Shown here piece by piece: positions 1 to 8,043 of a stretch of DNA of 64,000 nt. The stretch is from assembly GCA_012038135.1 (NCBI GenBank), contig JAAVJQ010000002.1:62001-126000 (forward strand), given 5' to 3'. The notes below the pieces were generated by a model. That model had not been told where the DNA came from. It saw only the letters and a program-made list of their open reading frames with translations, and did no database searches. The position numbers and the translations under genes are program-made. Origin of the DNA: Salinimicrobium nanhaiense (GTDB lineage Bacteria > Bacteroidota > Bacteroidia > Flavobacteriales > Flavobacteriaceae). The first letter of the stretch is position 1. Every line of letters begins with the position of its first letter.

Positions 1-115
1 TTCGGGAGACCACATTGATCTTTATATTCCAATCCTCGTAAAGATCCTGAAGATTGGCGAATTTATTCTTTTGATCCTCAGTGAGATCGAAGAAATATTT
101 TGTAAGAAGCTCCAA
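1..115 (-). CDS. rsmG: Partial 16S rRNA (guanine-527-N7) methyltransferase RsmG, N-terminus only
   Basis: The minus strand here encodes about 38 residues that match the N-terminus of RsmG (GidB): a short helix LELLTKYF, then DLTEDQKNKFANL, then LYEDWNIKINVVSR, the family's conserved W-N-x-K-I-N-x-(V/I)-S-R block. RsmG methylates G527 of 16S rRNA using S-adenosylmethionine. The rest lies beyond the left edge. No ATG is available. A TTG at 113-115 is the likely start, because the minus-strand -7 element at 131-138 lies just upstream and covers the only other in-frame candidate (CTG, 128-130). The start is less certain than the identity. Confidence 0.75.
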   Translation of the reverse strand, partial: MELLTKYFFDLTEDQKNKFANLQDLYEDWNIKINVVSR

Positions 116-130
116 TTCTAAAATTTTCAG

Positions 131-138
131 CAAAAGTA
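131..138 (-). promoter_or_regulatory. rsmG -7 promoter element
   Basis: On the minus strand this reads TACTTTTG, a perfect match to the Bacteroidota -7 consensus TAnnTTTG. It lies 16 bases upstream of the proposed TTG start of rsmG, so the transcript would have almost no leader. Confidence 0.55.
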
Positions 139-192
139 GTTAATTTAAAGCAGTATTTTCCAAACCCGTAGCTTTAGAGAATTATAATCTCA

Positions 193-200
193 TACCTTTG
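193..200 (+). promoter_or_regulatory. Desaturase -7 promoter element
   Basis: TACCTTTG matches TAnnTTTG perfectly and ends 22 bases before the ATG at 223. It would drive the desaturase and the aminotransferase behind it. It is divergent from the rsmG promoter. Confidence 0.6.
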
Positions 201-222
201 TAATTCAATTTTATTTCAATTA

Positions 223-1323
223 ATGAATACATCTACCGTACGTTTTTCCCGCACAGATTCAGCTAAATTTTTCCGCACTCTCAACAGCAGGGTGAATTCC
301 TACTTTAAAGAGAATAACCTTTCAAAAACCGGAAACTGGAAACTTCACCTGAAGGCAATTATCATGTTTTCCATTTATCTTACTCCATATTTTCTTATCC
401 TTACCCTTGACATCTCTCAATGGTGGATGTTGCTCCTCACAGTAGTGATGGGAACAGGAATGGCCGGAGTAGGCATGAATATTATGCACGATGGAAATCA
501 CGGCTCCTACTCAACTAAAAGCTGGATCAATAAATTAATGGGAGGTACCATATACATTCTGGCAGGGAATGTCTATAACTGGCAGGTGCAGCATAATGTG
601 TTACACCACACCTACACCAATATACACGGCCACGATGAAGATCTGGACGCCGGGAGGATCATAAGGTTCACACGGCACGCGAAATGGGAAAAATTTCACC
701 GTTTTCAACACTATTATTCCATCTTTCTTTACGGCTTGCTAACTTTCAACTGGGCGCTGACTACAGATTTTAAACAAACAAAAAGATATCTTTCCCGCCA
801 GCTTTCCTACGGAAAAATGCCGAATCCCGTGAAGCAATGGAGTATCCTTGCCATTACTAAACTTATTTATCTGTCCATCTGGATAGTCATCCCGATGCTG
901 ATCCTCTCCATCGCCTGGTGGAAGATCTTAATTGGATTCTTCATCATGCATTATACAGCAGGACTAATCTTAAGCGTAGTATTCCAGCTGGCACATGTAG
1001 TTGAAAAAACTCAGATGCCTCTGCCCGACAATACCGGGTCCATGAAAAACACCTGGGCAATTCATCAGTTATTCACCACTGTGAATTTTTCCACCAAAAA
1101 TAAATTTATGAACTGGTTCACCGGCGGATTAAACCATCAGGTGGAACACCATATTTTTCCAAACATCAGCCACATTCACTACAGCAAACTGTCTAAAATT
1201 GTACGGGAGACTGCGCAGGAATGTCAGCTGCCTTACAACGAATACAAAACGACCCGGGCTGCCATTGCTGCACATTTCCGCCACCTGCGCGAAATGGGAA
1301 TGAAGCCGGCAATTTCAGCATAA
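223..1323 (+). CDS. Membrane fatty acid desaturase (acyl-CoA/acyl-lipid type)
   Basis: A 366-residue integral membrane di-iron desaturase that would insert a double bond into fatty acyl chains of membrane lipids. The three histidine boxes are present: HDGNH (residues 89-93), HNVLHH (124-129) and HQVEHH (305-310). The HxxxHH-type last box with Q at the start is typical of front-end and linoleoyl-CoA type desaturases, so a delta-5/delta-6-like specificity is possible but cannot be decided here. Hydrophobic helices lie around residues 45-83 and 213-260. The ATG is supported by the promoter just upstream. The aminotransferase gene follows after 18 bases, probably on the same transcript, without an evident functional link. 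Confidence 0.88.
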   Translation: MNTSTVRFSRTDSAKFFRTLNSRVNSYFKENNLSKTGNWKLHLKAIIMFSIYLTPYFLILTLDISQWWMLLLTVVMGTGMAGVGMNIMHDGNHGSYSTKSWINKLMGGTIYILAGNVYNWQVQHNVLHHTYTNIHGHDEDLDAGRIIRFTRHAKWEKFHRFQHYYSIFLYGLLTFNWALTTDFKQTKRYLSRQLSYGKMPNPVKQWSILAITKLIYLSIWIVIPMLILSIAWWKILIGFFIMHYTAGLILSVVFQLAHVVEKTQMPLPDNTGSMKNTWAIHQLFTTVNFSTKNKFMNWFTGGLNHQVEHHIFPNISHIHYSKLSKIVRETAQECQLPYNEYKTTRAAIAAHFRHLREMGMKPAISA

Positions 1324-1341
1324 ACAATCAACCTTTTTCAC

Positions 1342-2529
1342 ATGTATCATTTATCTGACCGTATTAAAAGCATGTCAACCTCACAAACCTTGGCCATGGC
1401 AGCCAAGACCCGTGAGCTAAAGGCAGAAGGAAAAGACATTATAGGCCTTAGCCTGGGAGAACCAGATTTTAATACTCCCGACTTTATTAAAGAGGCCGCC
1501 ATACAAGCCATCAATGATAATTACAATTCCTATACTCCTGTTGATGGGTATGTGGAATTAAAAGATGCGATTATCAACAAATTTAAAAGAGACAACGGTC
1601 TCACTTATGACAGGTCACAGATCGTAGTATCTACGGGAGCAAAACAATCTTTAGCCAATGTTGCAATGGTGATGTTAAATCCCGGGGATGAAGTGATCTT
1701 ACCTTGTCCTTATTGGGTAAGCTATGCCGAAATAGTAAAACTTGCAGAAGGTGTGCCCGTTGAAGTTCCCACCTCTGTGGAATCTGATTTTAAGATGACT
1801 CCGCAGCAGCTGGAAGCTGCTATAACTCCCAAAACCAGAATGCTTTGGTACAGTTCTCCTTCCAATCCCAGTGGGATGGTATACAGCAAGGAAGAATTAC
1901 GTGCTTTGGCAGATGTGCTGGTGAAACATCCAGATATCATTGTAGTAAGCGATGAGATCTATGAGCACATCAATTTTGTTGGAGAACATGCTTCTATGGC
2001 ACAGTTTGACGACATGTACGACCGTGTGGTAACAGTGAACGGAGTATCAAAAGCTTTTGCAATGACCGGTTGGAGAATTGGTTATATTGGCGCTCCTGCC
2101 GAAATTGCCCGCGCCTGTAACAAGATGCAGGGCCAGATCACCAGTGGGGCCAATTGTATTGCACAACGTGCCGTGATCACCGCTTTGGAAGCTCCCGTGA
2201 ACAAGATCCAGTATATGATCGACAGGTTTAAAAGCCGGAGAAAATTGATTATCGATCTCATGTCTCAAATCCCCGGTTTTGCTATTACCGAGCCCGAAGG
2301 TGCATTCTATGTTTTTCCCGATGTTTCTTATTTCTTCGGAAAGACCATCAACGGCTACGAGATCAAAGACGCTACGGATTTTTCAATGTTCCTGCTTGAA
2401 AAAGCTCTTGTTGCAACTGTAACAGGTGACGCTTTCGGAAGCCCAAATTGCATCAGATTCTCTTATGCAGCCAGTGAAACCGAAATAGAAGAAGCCATGA
2501 AGCGCATCAAAAATGCCCTTTCTGAATAA
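1342..2529 (+). CDS. Pyridoxal-phosphate aminotransferase, aspartate aminotransferase class I
   Basis: A 395-residue fold-type I aminotransferase, cytosolic, most like the class I aspartate aminotransferases (subgroup Ib) that move amino groups between aspartate or other amino acids and 2-oxoglutarate. The PLP lysine is K237 in the motif VSKAFAMTGWRIGY. Other family marks are SLGEPDFNTP near residue 40, SPSNPSG near 175 and SDEIYEHI near 200, which carries the PLP-binding D and Y. Length is normal. The exact substrate cannot be read from sequence; prephenate or kynurenine activity is known in relatives. It follows the desaturase by 18 bases and ends at a strong terminator. Confidence 0.88.
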   Translation: MYHLSDRIKSMSTSQTLAMAAKTRELKAEGKDIIGLSLGEPDFNTPDFIKEAAIQAINDNYNSYTPVDGYVELKDAIINKFKRDNGLTYDRSQIVVSTGAKQSLANVAMVMLNPGDEVILPCPYWVSYAEIVKLAEGVPVEVPTSVESDFKMTPQQLEAAITPKTRMLWYSSPSNPSGMVYSKEELRALADVLVKHPDIIVVSDEIYEHINFVGEHASMAQFDDMYDRVVTVNGVSKAFAMTGWRIGYIGAPAEIARACNKMQGQITSGANCIAQRAVITALEAPVNKIQYMIDRFKSRRKLIIDLMSQIPGFAITEPEGAFYVFPDVSYFFGKTINGYEIKDATDFSMFLLEKALVATVTGDAFGSPNCIRFSYAASETEIEEAMKRIKNALSE

Positions 2530-2551
2530 GCTTTAAAAATTATATTTTTCG

Positions 2552-2584
2552 ATCCCCATTCCGCCGGAATGGGGATTTTTTTTT
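2552..2584 (+). terminator. Intrinsic terminator after the aminotransferase gene
   Basis: A perfect 11-bp stem (ATCCCCATTCC with GGAATGGGGAT) around a GCC loop, followed by a run of nine T. Confidence 0.9.
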
Positions 2585-2852
2585 AATCTTATTCATCCTC
2601 CCTCTCCAAAGGAGGGGAACTTTGGTTCTAAAGATGAAATTGCCACGAGTTCTCCGAAAAATTTTTTTTAGTAAGATCGGCACGGATTGCAAATCCGCGC
2701 CATCGAATTTCTTAGTTTGGGCAGCTCAGATAGACAGCTATGAAATATTTTTCACTTCTAAGCTCGTAAGAGACTTAAAGCTATCGGCTAAATCCTGTCC
2801 ACTGTGTAATATCAATCACTGAACACTGAACACTGAGCACTGACCACTAAAA
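2585..2852. repeat. Intergenic spacer with short palindromic and degenerate tandem repeats
   Basis: No believable gene; the open frame at 2622-2822 has no family features and crosses the repeats. Three elements are visible. At about 2598-2618 a CCCTCTCC-AAA-GGAGGGG hairpin. At 2676-2705 an imperfect palindrome centred on CGGATTGCAAATCCG, flanked by GAT and ATC. At about 2813-2849 a degenerate tandem run of ACTGA-type units (actgaacactgaacactgag and variants). Similar tracts recur at 22.1-22.5, 28.3-28.6 and 52.1-52.2 kb. They resemble the dispersed REP-like repeats of Bacteroidota, but no transposase is nearby. Confidence 0.55.
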
Positions 2853-4349
2853 CTACCGGTTTCTCCAGAAGAAAGGGGTAAGCAGGATAAGAACTGTGAA
2901 CAGCTCAAGCCTTCCTATGAGCATTAAAAAGCCGCACCACCACTTAGCTGCATCGGGTAAGGCATCGAAGTTATTTACCGGACCTAATATTCCGAAGGCT
3001 GGTCCTATATTACCAAGGGATGAAGCTGCACCTCCAATGGAAGTCTCAAAATCCAATCCCATAGAGGCCAGGACTACCGCTCCAATTATAAATGACAGCA
3101 TGTAAAGGATGAAGAATCCCAGGATGTTGAAAACAATCTTTTTGCTAATACTTTTCCCGTTGTAATGCACCGGAAGAACTGCATTTGGATGTAGCGTTCT
3201 TTTAAATTCGGTAAGTCCGTTCCTAATCATGATCACGTGTCGCATTACCTTTACCCCACCGGAAGTAGATCCCGCCGATCCACCCAGAAAGAAGAGTCCG
3301 AAGAAGAAGACAGTGAGAAATGGTGTCCACATGGTATAATCGGCCGTGACGAAACCGGTAGTTGTTACAATAGCCAGGATCTGGAATAGAGAATGTCTAA
3401 AGGCGCTCTCCAACTCCCCCAGCACCATAGGATGGTTGATGGAGGAAACCGAAGGATCTGCTTTATAAAAGACAACAAGGGTAGCAATAACTGTAAATCC
3501 AATAATGAAATACGAATACCATTTAAATTCCTCATCCCGCGATACTTTTTGAAATCTGCCTTTAAATCCAAAATAGCTTATCACAAAATTAGTTCCTGCC
3601 AGGAACATAAAAAGTATGGTGATGTACTGCACCAAAGGATTATCATTCCAAAAAGCAACACTGGCATTTTTTGTAGAAAATCCTCCAGTAGAAAGCGTGC
3701 TAAGGGAATGGTTTACGGCATCGAACAAGCCCATTCCCGCTAAATACAGTAGGATTGTTTCCGCAAAGGTAAGACCCACATAGATGAACCATAGTCTTTT
3801 AGCAGTATCGGTGATCCTGGGTTTGAGTTTATCGGCACTGGGTCCCGGAGCTTCCGCAGCAAATAACTGCATCCCTCCAATTCCCAGTAAAGGTAAAATG
3901 GCAATAGCAAGAACGATAATCCCCATTCCCCCAATCCAATGCGTAAGGCTCCTCCATAAAAGGAGTCCTTTGGGAATAGATTCAATATCGTTAAGAATTG
4001 AAGCTCCGGTGGTGGTGTAACCGGACATTGTTTCAAAAAAGGCATTTGTAAAGGAGGGAATGCTCTGACTAATTACATAAGGCAGTGTTCCACTCAAGGC
4101 CATGAAGATCCAGCCGAGGGTGACAATTAGATAACCATCCCGCTTTTTGACCTCCCTTTTGTGTCCCCTCGTAAGCAGCATTGCCAAAGCGCCCACTCCC
4201 ATCGTGATCAATGCAGCTGCTAAGATCTCCAGCGTTACACCATCATCATAGTAAAAGCTCACCATTGCAGCGGTAAGCATAAATCCACCGTTGCACACCA
4301 GGAGCACCCCCATAATATGACTAATAATGGGTTTATTAAGTCTTGGCAT
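2853..4349 (-). CDS. trkH: Trk-type potassium uptake membrane subunit TrkH
   Basis: A 498-residue polytopic membrane protein of the Trk/Ktr/HKT superfamily, the ion-conducting subunit for potassium uptake. Four pore-loop repeats can be seen: TMSGYTTTGASIL, LSTLSTGGFST, TTTGFVTADY and SSLGNIGPAFG, each with the central filter glycine. It starts one base inside the stop codon of trkA (TAATG overlap), so translation is probably coupled. TrkA gates TrkH by binding NAD(H) or ATP. It is distinct from the KtrB-like protein at 35.5 kb: no N-terminal extension and a different pore sequence. Confidence 0.92.
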   Translation of the reverse strand: MPRLNKPIISHIMGVLLVCNGGFMLTAAMVSFYYDDGVTLEILAAALITMGVGALAMLLTRGHKREVKKRDGYLIVTLGWIFMALSGTLPYVISQSIPSFTNAFFETMSGYTTTGASILNDIESIPKGLLLWRSLTHWIGGMGIIVLAIAILPLLGIGGMQLFAAEAPGPSADKLKPRITDTAKRLWFIYVGLTFAETILLYLAGMGLFDAVNHSLSTLSTGGFSTKNASVAFWNDNPLVQYITILFMFLAGTNFVISYFGFKGRFQKVSRDEEFKWYSYFIIGFTVIATLVVFYKADPSVSSINHPMVLGELESAFRHSLFQILAIVTTTGFVTADYTMWTPFLTVFFFGLFFLGGSAGSTSGGVKVMRHVIMIRNGLTEFKRTLHPNAVLPVHYNGKSISKKIVFNILGFFILYMLSFIIGAVVLASMGLDFETSIGGAASSLGNIGPAFGILGPVNNFDALPDAAKWWCGFLMLIGRLELFTVLILLTPFFWRNR

Positions 4350-5698
4350 TACAGGAACAATTTTTCAACCTTTTGAATAGCATGAGGCAAACAACAAATT
4401 ACAATACGGTCGCCGGGGAGAATTTTATAATTTCCAAGCGCGATTTGCCCCACTCCGTTACGAATAGCACCACCAATAATTGCTGATCTTGGAAATTCAA
4501 GATCCACAATTTTTTTATTTGAAACCTTTGAAGTGGGTTTTACAATGAATTCCAGCAGTTCTGCATCCATATTGCTTAACCGGGTCATCGCCACAACTTC
4601 TCCTTTTCGTATATACCTAAAAATGTTACTTGCCGCAAGGAGCTTTTTATTGATAAGCGTATCAATACCAATGGAATGACTCAACTGAAAATAGTCCATA
4701 TTCTCCACCAAAGCAATTGTCCTGGTAACATTTTTGGATTTAGCCACCAGGCAGGTCATGATATTGGTTTCAGAATTTCCGGTTACAGCGATAAAGGCAT
4801 CCATATCCTGAATATTTTCTTCCTCCAGCAATTCTACATTTCGACCATCACCGTGAATGATAAGAGCCTTCGGCAATTCGTCGGCAAGATCAAAGGCAGT
4901 ATCCTTGTCACTTTCAATGAGCTTCACGTTCATCTTCTTCTTACAAAGATCCATTGATGCCTTTCTACCGATCTTACTACCTCCCAGGATCATCACATTC
5001 TTCATCTGCTGCCGCTTTTTCCCGGTAAGCTTATAAAGATCCCCCACGCCACCTTTGGTAGTCACGAAGTAAACCTGATCTCCATCTCTAAATGAGGTAT
5101 TCCCCCTTGGAATAATGGTTTCTGAAGTATCCCTGCGACGCATTGCAATGGGCATAAAATGAATCCCTGGAAAGATCTTTGCAGTTTCTTTGACAGTTCT
5201 TCCTACAAATGCGGCAGATTCTGTCAGCGTCAACCCAACCATGGTAAGCGCCCCATCCTCAAATTCATAGCTGTCGTTAAAGGCAGACTGGTTGAGCAAC
5301 AATTCAATTTCCCGGGCTGCAAGCGCTTCAGGAGAAATTAGTTCATCAATACCAAATTGGGTAAAACCAATTTCTTCCTTGTTTTCAAGGAATTCTGTAT
5401 TTGCGATTCGGGCAATTGTGCGCTTAGCCCCCAATTGTTTGGCCAGTACACAAACAGTAATATTTGTAGTCTCACTGCTGGTCACACCAATCACAAGATC
5501 ACAGTACTTGACCTGTGCATCTTTTAAGACAGAAATTGATGTGGCGTCTCCTCTCAACGTGCGAATATCCAGATGGGCATCTGCATATAACAGGTTTTCT
5601 CTATTATTATCTATCAGGGTGATATCCTGAGATTCAAAAGACAATAATTTTGCTAAATGAAATCCTACCTCACCGGCACCGGCAATGATTATCTTCAT
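4349..5698 (-). CDS. trkA: Trk potassium transport NAD-binding gating protein TrkA
   Basis: A 449-residue peripheral membrane protein with two RCK units, as in full-length TrkA. The first Rossmann motif is GAGEVG (residues 7-12). The second domain begins near residue 233 with [12 protein letters not shown] domains follow each. It regulates the TrkH channel encoded directly downstream. A minus-strand -7 element (TAACTTTG) lies at 5724-5731, 26 bases before the ATG, divergent from the ubiE promoter. Confidence 0.92.
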   Translation of the reverse strand: MKIIIAGAGEVGFHLAKLLSFESQDITLIDNNRENLLYADAHLDIRTLRGDATSISVLKDAQVKYCDLVIGVTSSETTNITVCVLAKQLGAKRTIARIANTEFLENKEEIGFTQFGIDELISPEALAAREIELLLNQSAFNDSYEFEDGALTMVGLTLTESAAFVGRTVKETAKIFPGIHFMPIAMRRRDTSETIIPRGNTSFRDGDQVYFVTTKGGVGDLYKLTGKKRQQMKNVMILGGSKIGRKASMDLCKKKMNVKLIESDKDTAFDLADELPKALIIHGDGRNVELLEEENIQDMDAFIAVTGNSETNIMTCLVAKSKNVTRTIALVENMDYFQLSHSIGIDTLINKKLLAASNIFRYIRKGEVVAMTRLSNMDAELLEFIVKPTSKVSNKKIVDLEFPRSAIIGGAIRNGVGQIALGNYKILPGDRIVICCLPHAIQKVEKLFL

Positions 5699-5723
5699 AT
5701 GGGACGTGTAAGTTCAAGAGGGA

Positions 5724-5731
5724 CAAAGTTA
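5724..5731 (-). promoter_or_regulatory. trkA-trkH -7 promoter element
   Basis: Minus-strand TAACTTTG matches TAnnTTTG perfectly, 26 bases upstream of the trkA ATG. TTTTG-rich sequence lies about 20 bases further upstream, as expected for the -33 element. Confidence 0.6.
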
Positions 5732-5808
5732 CAGTATTTAGCTCAACCAAAACAAAATACCCTTTAAGTATTTATGTTTCACGGTTCAGCTATTGGGGGA
5801 GAATCTTG

Positions 5809-5816
5809 TATCTTTG
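5809..5816 (+). promoter_or_regulatory. ubiE-porT -7 promoter element; decides the ubiE start
   Basis: TATCTTTG is a perfect -7 element. It overlaps the upstream in-frame ATG (5806), which therefore cannot be in the transcript. The ATG at 5836 is 20 bases downstream and is the likely start. Confidence 0.65.
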
Positions 5817-5835
5817 GCAAAAATTTTCTGCTTTC

Positions 5836-6564
5836 ATGGCTAAAAAGATCACTCCTTATAAGGATTCTCAACTCGATAAAAAGAAACAGGTCGAACAAAT
5901 GTTTGACACTATCTCCACCAATTATGATGGCTTGAACAGGGTGATCTCCTTTGGCATTGATGTAAAATGGAGAAGGAATGTGGTGAAAATGGTTTCAGAA
6001 ACTAACCCACAATCGGTGCTGGATATTGCTACGGGTACAGGAGATCTGGCCATTAGCATGGCAAAAACCGGCGCTAAGGAAATTGTGGGGCTGGATCTTT
6101 CTGAAGGTATGCTCTCGGTGGGTCGGAAAAAGATCGAAGAGGAAAAGCTTACCGGAAGAATAGAAATGATCCAGGGAGATTCTGAAGCACTTCCGTTTGA
6201 AGACAATCGTTTTGACGCCATTACAGTGGCCTTTGGAGTGAGGAACTTCGAAAACCTGGAAAGAGGCCTGTCAGAAATATTAAGGGTTTTAAAACCGGGA
6301 GGGATTTTTGTCATTTTAGAGACTTCAGTTCCTACTAAATTCCCGTTTAAACAAGGGTATGGCATCTATACAAAATACCTGCTGCCACTAATTGGAAAAA
6401 TGTTTTCAAAAGATAAAGTAGCTTACAGTTATCTTAGTGAAAGTGCAGCGGCTTTTCCTTATGGCGAGAAGCTCAACAATATTTTGAGAAAAACAGGGTT
6501 TATAAATGTACGGCATAAGCCTCAAACAATGGGAGTGGCAACCATTTATGCTGCATCAAAGTAA
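5836..6564 (+). CDS. ubiE: Demethylmenaquinone methyltransferase UbiE/MenG
   Basis: A 242-residue class I SAM-dependent methyltransferase that methylates demethylmenaquinone in the last step of menaquinone synthesis. SAM motif [11 protein letters not shown] is at residues 61-70. Further family blocks are the N-terminal [22 protein letters not shown] and [14 protein letters not shown]. The open frame could start at 5806, but that ATG sits inside the promoter, so the start [10 protein letters not shown] at 5836 is chosen. Bacteroidota use menaquinone, which supports MenG function. porT follows after 4 bases. Confidence 0.93.
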   Translation: MAKKITPYKDSQLDKKKQVEQMFDTISTNYDGLNRVISFGIDVKWRRNVVKMVSETNPQSVLDIATGTGDLAISMAKTGAKEIVGLDLSEGMLSVGRKKIEEEKLTGRIEMIQGDSEALPFEDNRFDAITVAFGVRNFENLERGLSEILRVLKPGGIFVILETSVPTKFPFKQGYGIYTKYLLPLIGKMFSKDKVAYSYLSESAAAFPYGEKLNNILRKTGFINVRHKPQTMGVATIYAASK

Positions 6565-6568
6565 GAAT

Positions 6569-7276
6569 ATGAAGAAGTTCCTTATCATGGCCCTGGTGCT
6601 GCTTTGTGCTCTTCCCGCACAGGCCCAGCTATTTGGTGGAGAAAAAGTGATCAACAACCCTAATTTTGATCAACAGCGTTTTTCCTGGGGATATTTCCTG
6701 GGGTTCAACACCTATGATTTTGATGTGGATTATAAAAATTATATCGCCAGCCCCGCTACGGGAAAAGATTTTTCGGTGGACAGGACCATTGGGTTCAATG
6801 TGGGATTAATAGGAAATATGAGACTAAGCGAACACCTGGACCTGCGCCTCGAACCCGGAGTTTCTTTTAACCGCATCAATTTTCAATTCACTAAGGCCGA
6901 TCAAAAAACATTCAGGGAGATCAATTCCACTTTTGTACATGTTCCGCTTTTACTGAAGTTCTCTACCACCCGTATCAACAACTTTAAACCTTTTGTTGTA
7001 GGTGGCGTATCTACGTCGATCAACCTTTCAAGCAACGAGAATAATCCCGATGATAATGATGATGGCCAGTTTAGAATGACCACCAATAATTATTATTACG
7101 AATTAGGTTTCGGAATCGATTTGTACCTGTATTATTTCAAGTTTACGCCTTCTATTCGTGGAGTTTTCGCCATTAATGATGAATTTGTGAGAGATGACAA
7201 TCCTGATAATTTTTATTCAGGTAACGTAGATAAAATGTCTTCCCGCGGAATGTTTCTGAATTTTACTTTCCAGTAA
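6569..7276 (+). CDS. porT: Type IX secretion system protein PorT/SprT
   Basis: A 235-residue outer membrane beta-barrel-type protein of the PorT family, needed for the T9SS in Porphyromonas and Flavobacterium. The signal peptide starts MKKFLIMALVLLCALPAQAQ with cleavage after AQA. The frame is open further upstream, but only the ATG at 6569 gives a signal peptide and avoids overlap with ubiE. The body has alternating amphipathic strands and ends in F-T-F-Q, a typical barrel C-terminus. The ubiE-porT order and nearby tamL are usual in flavobacteria. A generic porin-like family member is the alternative. Confidence 0.8.
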   Translation: MKKFLIMALVLLCALPAQAQLFGGEKVINNPNFDQQRFSWGYFLGFNTYDFDVDYKNYIASPATGKDFSVDRTIGFNVGLIGNMRLSEHLDLRLEPGVSFNRINFQFTKADQKTFREINSTFVHVPLLLKFSTTRINNFKPFVVGGVSTSINLSSNENNPDDNDDGQFRMTTNNYYYELGFGIDLYLYYFKFTPSIRGVFAINDEFVRDDNPDNFYSGNVDKMSSRGMFLNFTFQ

Positions 7277-8006
7277 GCGTTCTCCTTCTGAATTCGCTCA
7301 GGAAGATTGCCGTGGCAGTGGCTACATTCAGGCTTTCCGTTCTTTGACTGCTTCCAAACTGCGGAATCTTCAGTTTCTGGTTGACTAGTTTTTCGACTTC
7401 AGTAGAAATTCCGTTAGCTTCATTACCCATAACCACGATGCCTTCAGCTGAAAGTGGCTGAGAATAAACATTTTCACCTTCCAAAAAAGCCCCATACACC
7501 GGAAGTTTCTTTTTTGCTTCGGCTAAATATTCCGGAAGGTCCACATAATGAATTTGCACCCTCGCAATGGAACCCATAGTCGCCTGCACCACCTTTGGAT
7601 TATAACAATCCACAGTTCCCCGGGAACAAATTAACTGCTCTATTCCAAACCAGTCACACATCCTGATGATAGTACCAAGATTCCCGGGGTCCTGGATTTC
7701 ATCTAATGCCACCTGCAAGCCTTTTGCTTCAGGTTTTCCCTGCTTCGGAATATAAAAAACAGCAAGAGCAGCCTGCGGGGTTTTTAGTTTACTTATCTTT
7801 TTTAATTCAGCTTCAGAAATAAAAAAACTCCTCTCCCCCGGAGCCTCGAAAATATCTTCTGTGGTATAAAGTGAATGCAGCTTTAGCCGCGAGTCGAGCA
7901 GCTCTAAAATGCCTTTTTTGCCCTCTATTACAAACAGCCCTTCTTTCATTCTGAACTTTTTTTGGGACAGGCTTTTTATAAGTTTAATTTGGCTTTTGCT
8001 AAACAT
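7263..8006 (-). CDS. TrmH/SpoU-family RNA 2'-O-ribose methyltransferase
   Basis: A 247-residue SPOUT methyltransferase that would methylate a ribose 2'-OH in rRNA or tRNA. The C-terminal knot motifs are visible: ALDEIQDPGNLGTIIRMCDWFG (motif 1, residues about 124-145), VVMGNEANGIS (motif 2) and IPQFGSSQRTESLNVATATAI (motif 3). The N-terminus is the RNA-binding L30e-like domain of RlmB/TsnR relatives. It overlaps the 3' end of porT by 14 bases on the opposite strand. The exact target nucleotide cannot be assigned. Confidence 0.87.
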   Translation of the reverse strand: MFSKSQIKLIKSLSQKKFRMKEGLFVIEGKKGILELLDSRLKLHSLYTTEDIFEAPGERSFFISEAELKKISKLKTPQAALAVFYIPKQGKPEAKGLQVALDEIQDPGNLGTIIRMCDWFGIEQLICSRGTVDCYNPKVVQATMGSIARVQIHYVDLPEYLAEAKKKLPVYGAFLEGENVYSQPLSAEGIVVMGNEANGISTEVEKLVNQKLKIPQFGSSQRTESLNVATATAIFLSEFRRRTLTGK

Positions 8007-8016
8007 ACCAAAGTTG

Positions 8017-8024
8017 TATTTTTG
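8017..8024 (+). promoter_or_regulatory. tamL -7 promoter element
   Basis: TATTTTTG matches TAnnTTTG and lies 19 bases upstream of the TTG start of tamL. Confidence 0.55.
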
Positions 8025-8043
8025 AGCTCATTAAAAAGGCTAC

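Noticed and set aside
2622..2822. Open frame of 66 codons after the aminotransferase
   Set aside because: It crosses hairpin and tandem-repeat sequence, has no family features or promoter, and its composition follows the repeats.
5806..5835. Upstream ATG for ubiE
   Set aside because: It overlaps the -7 promoter element TATCTTTG, and the added residues are not family-like.
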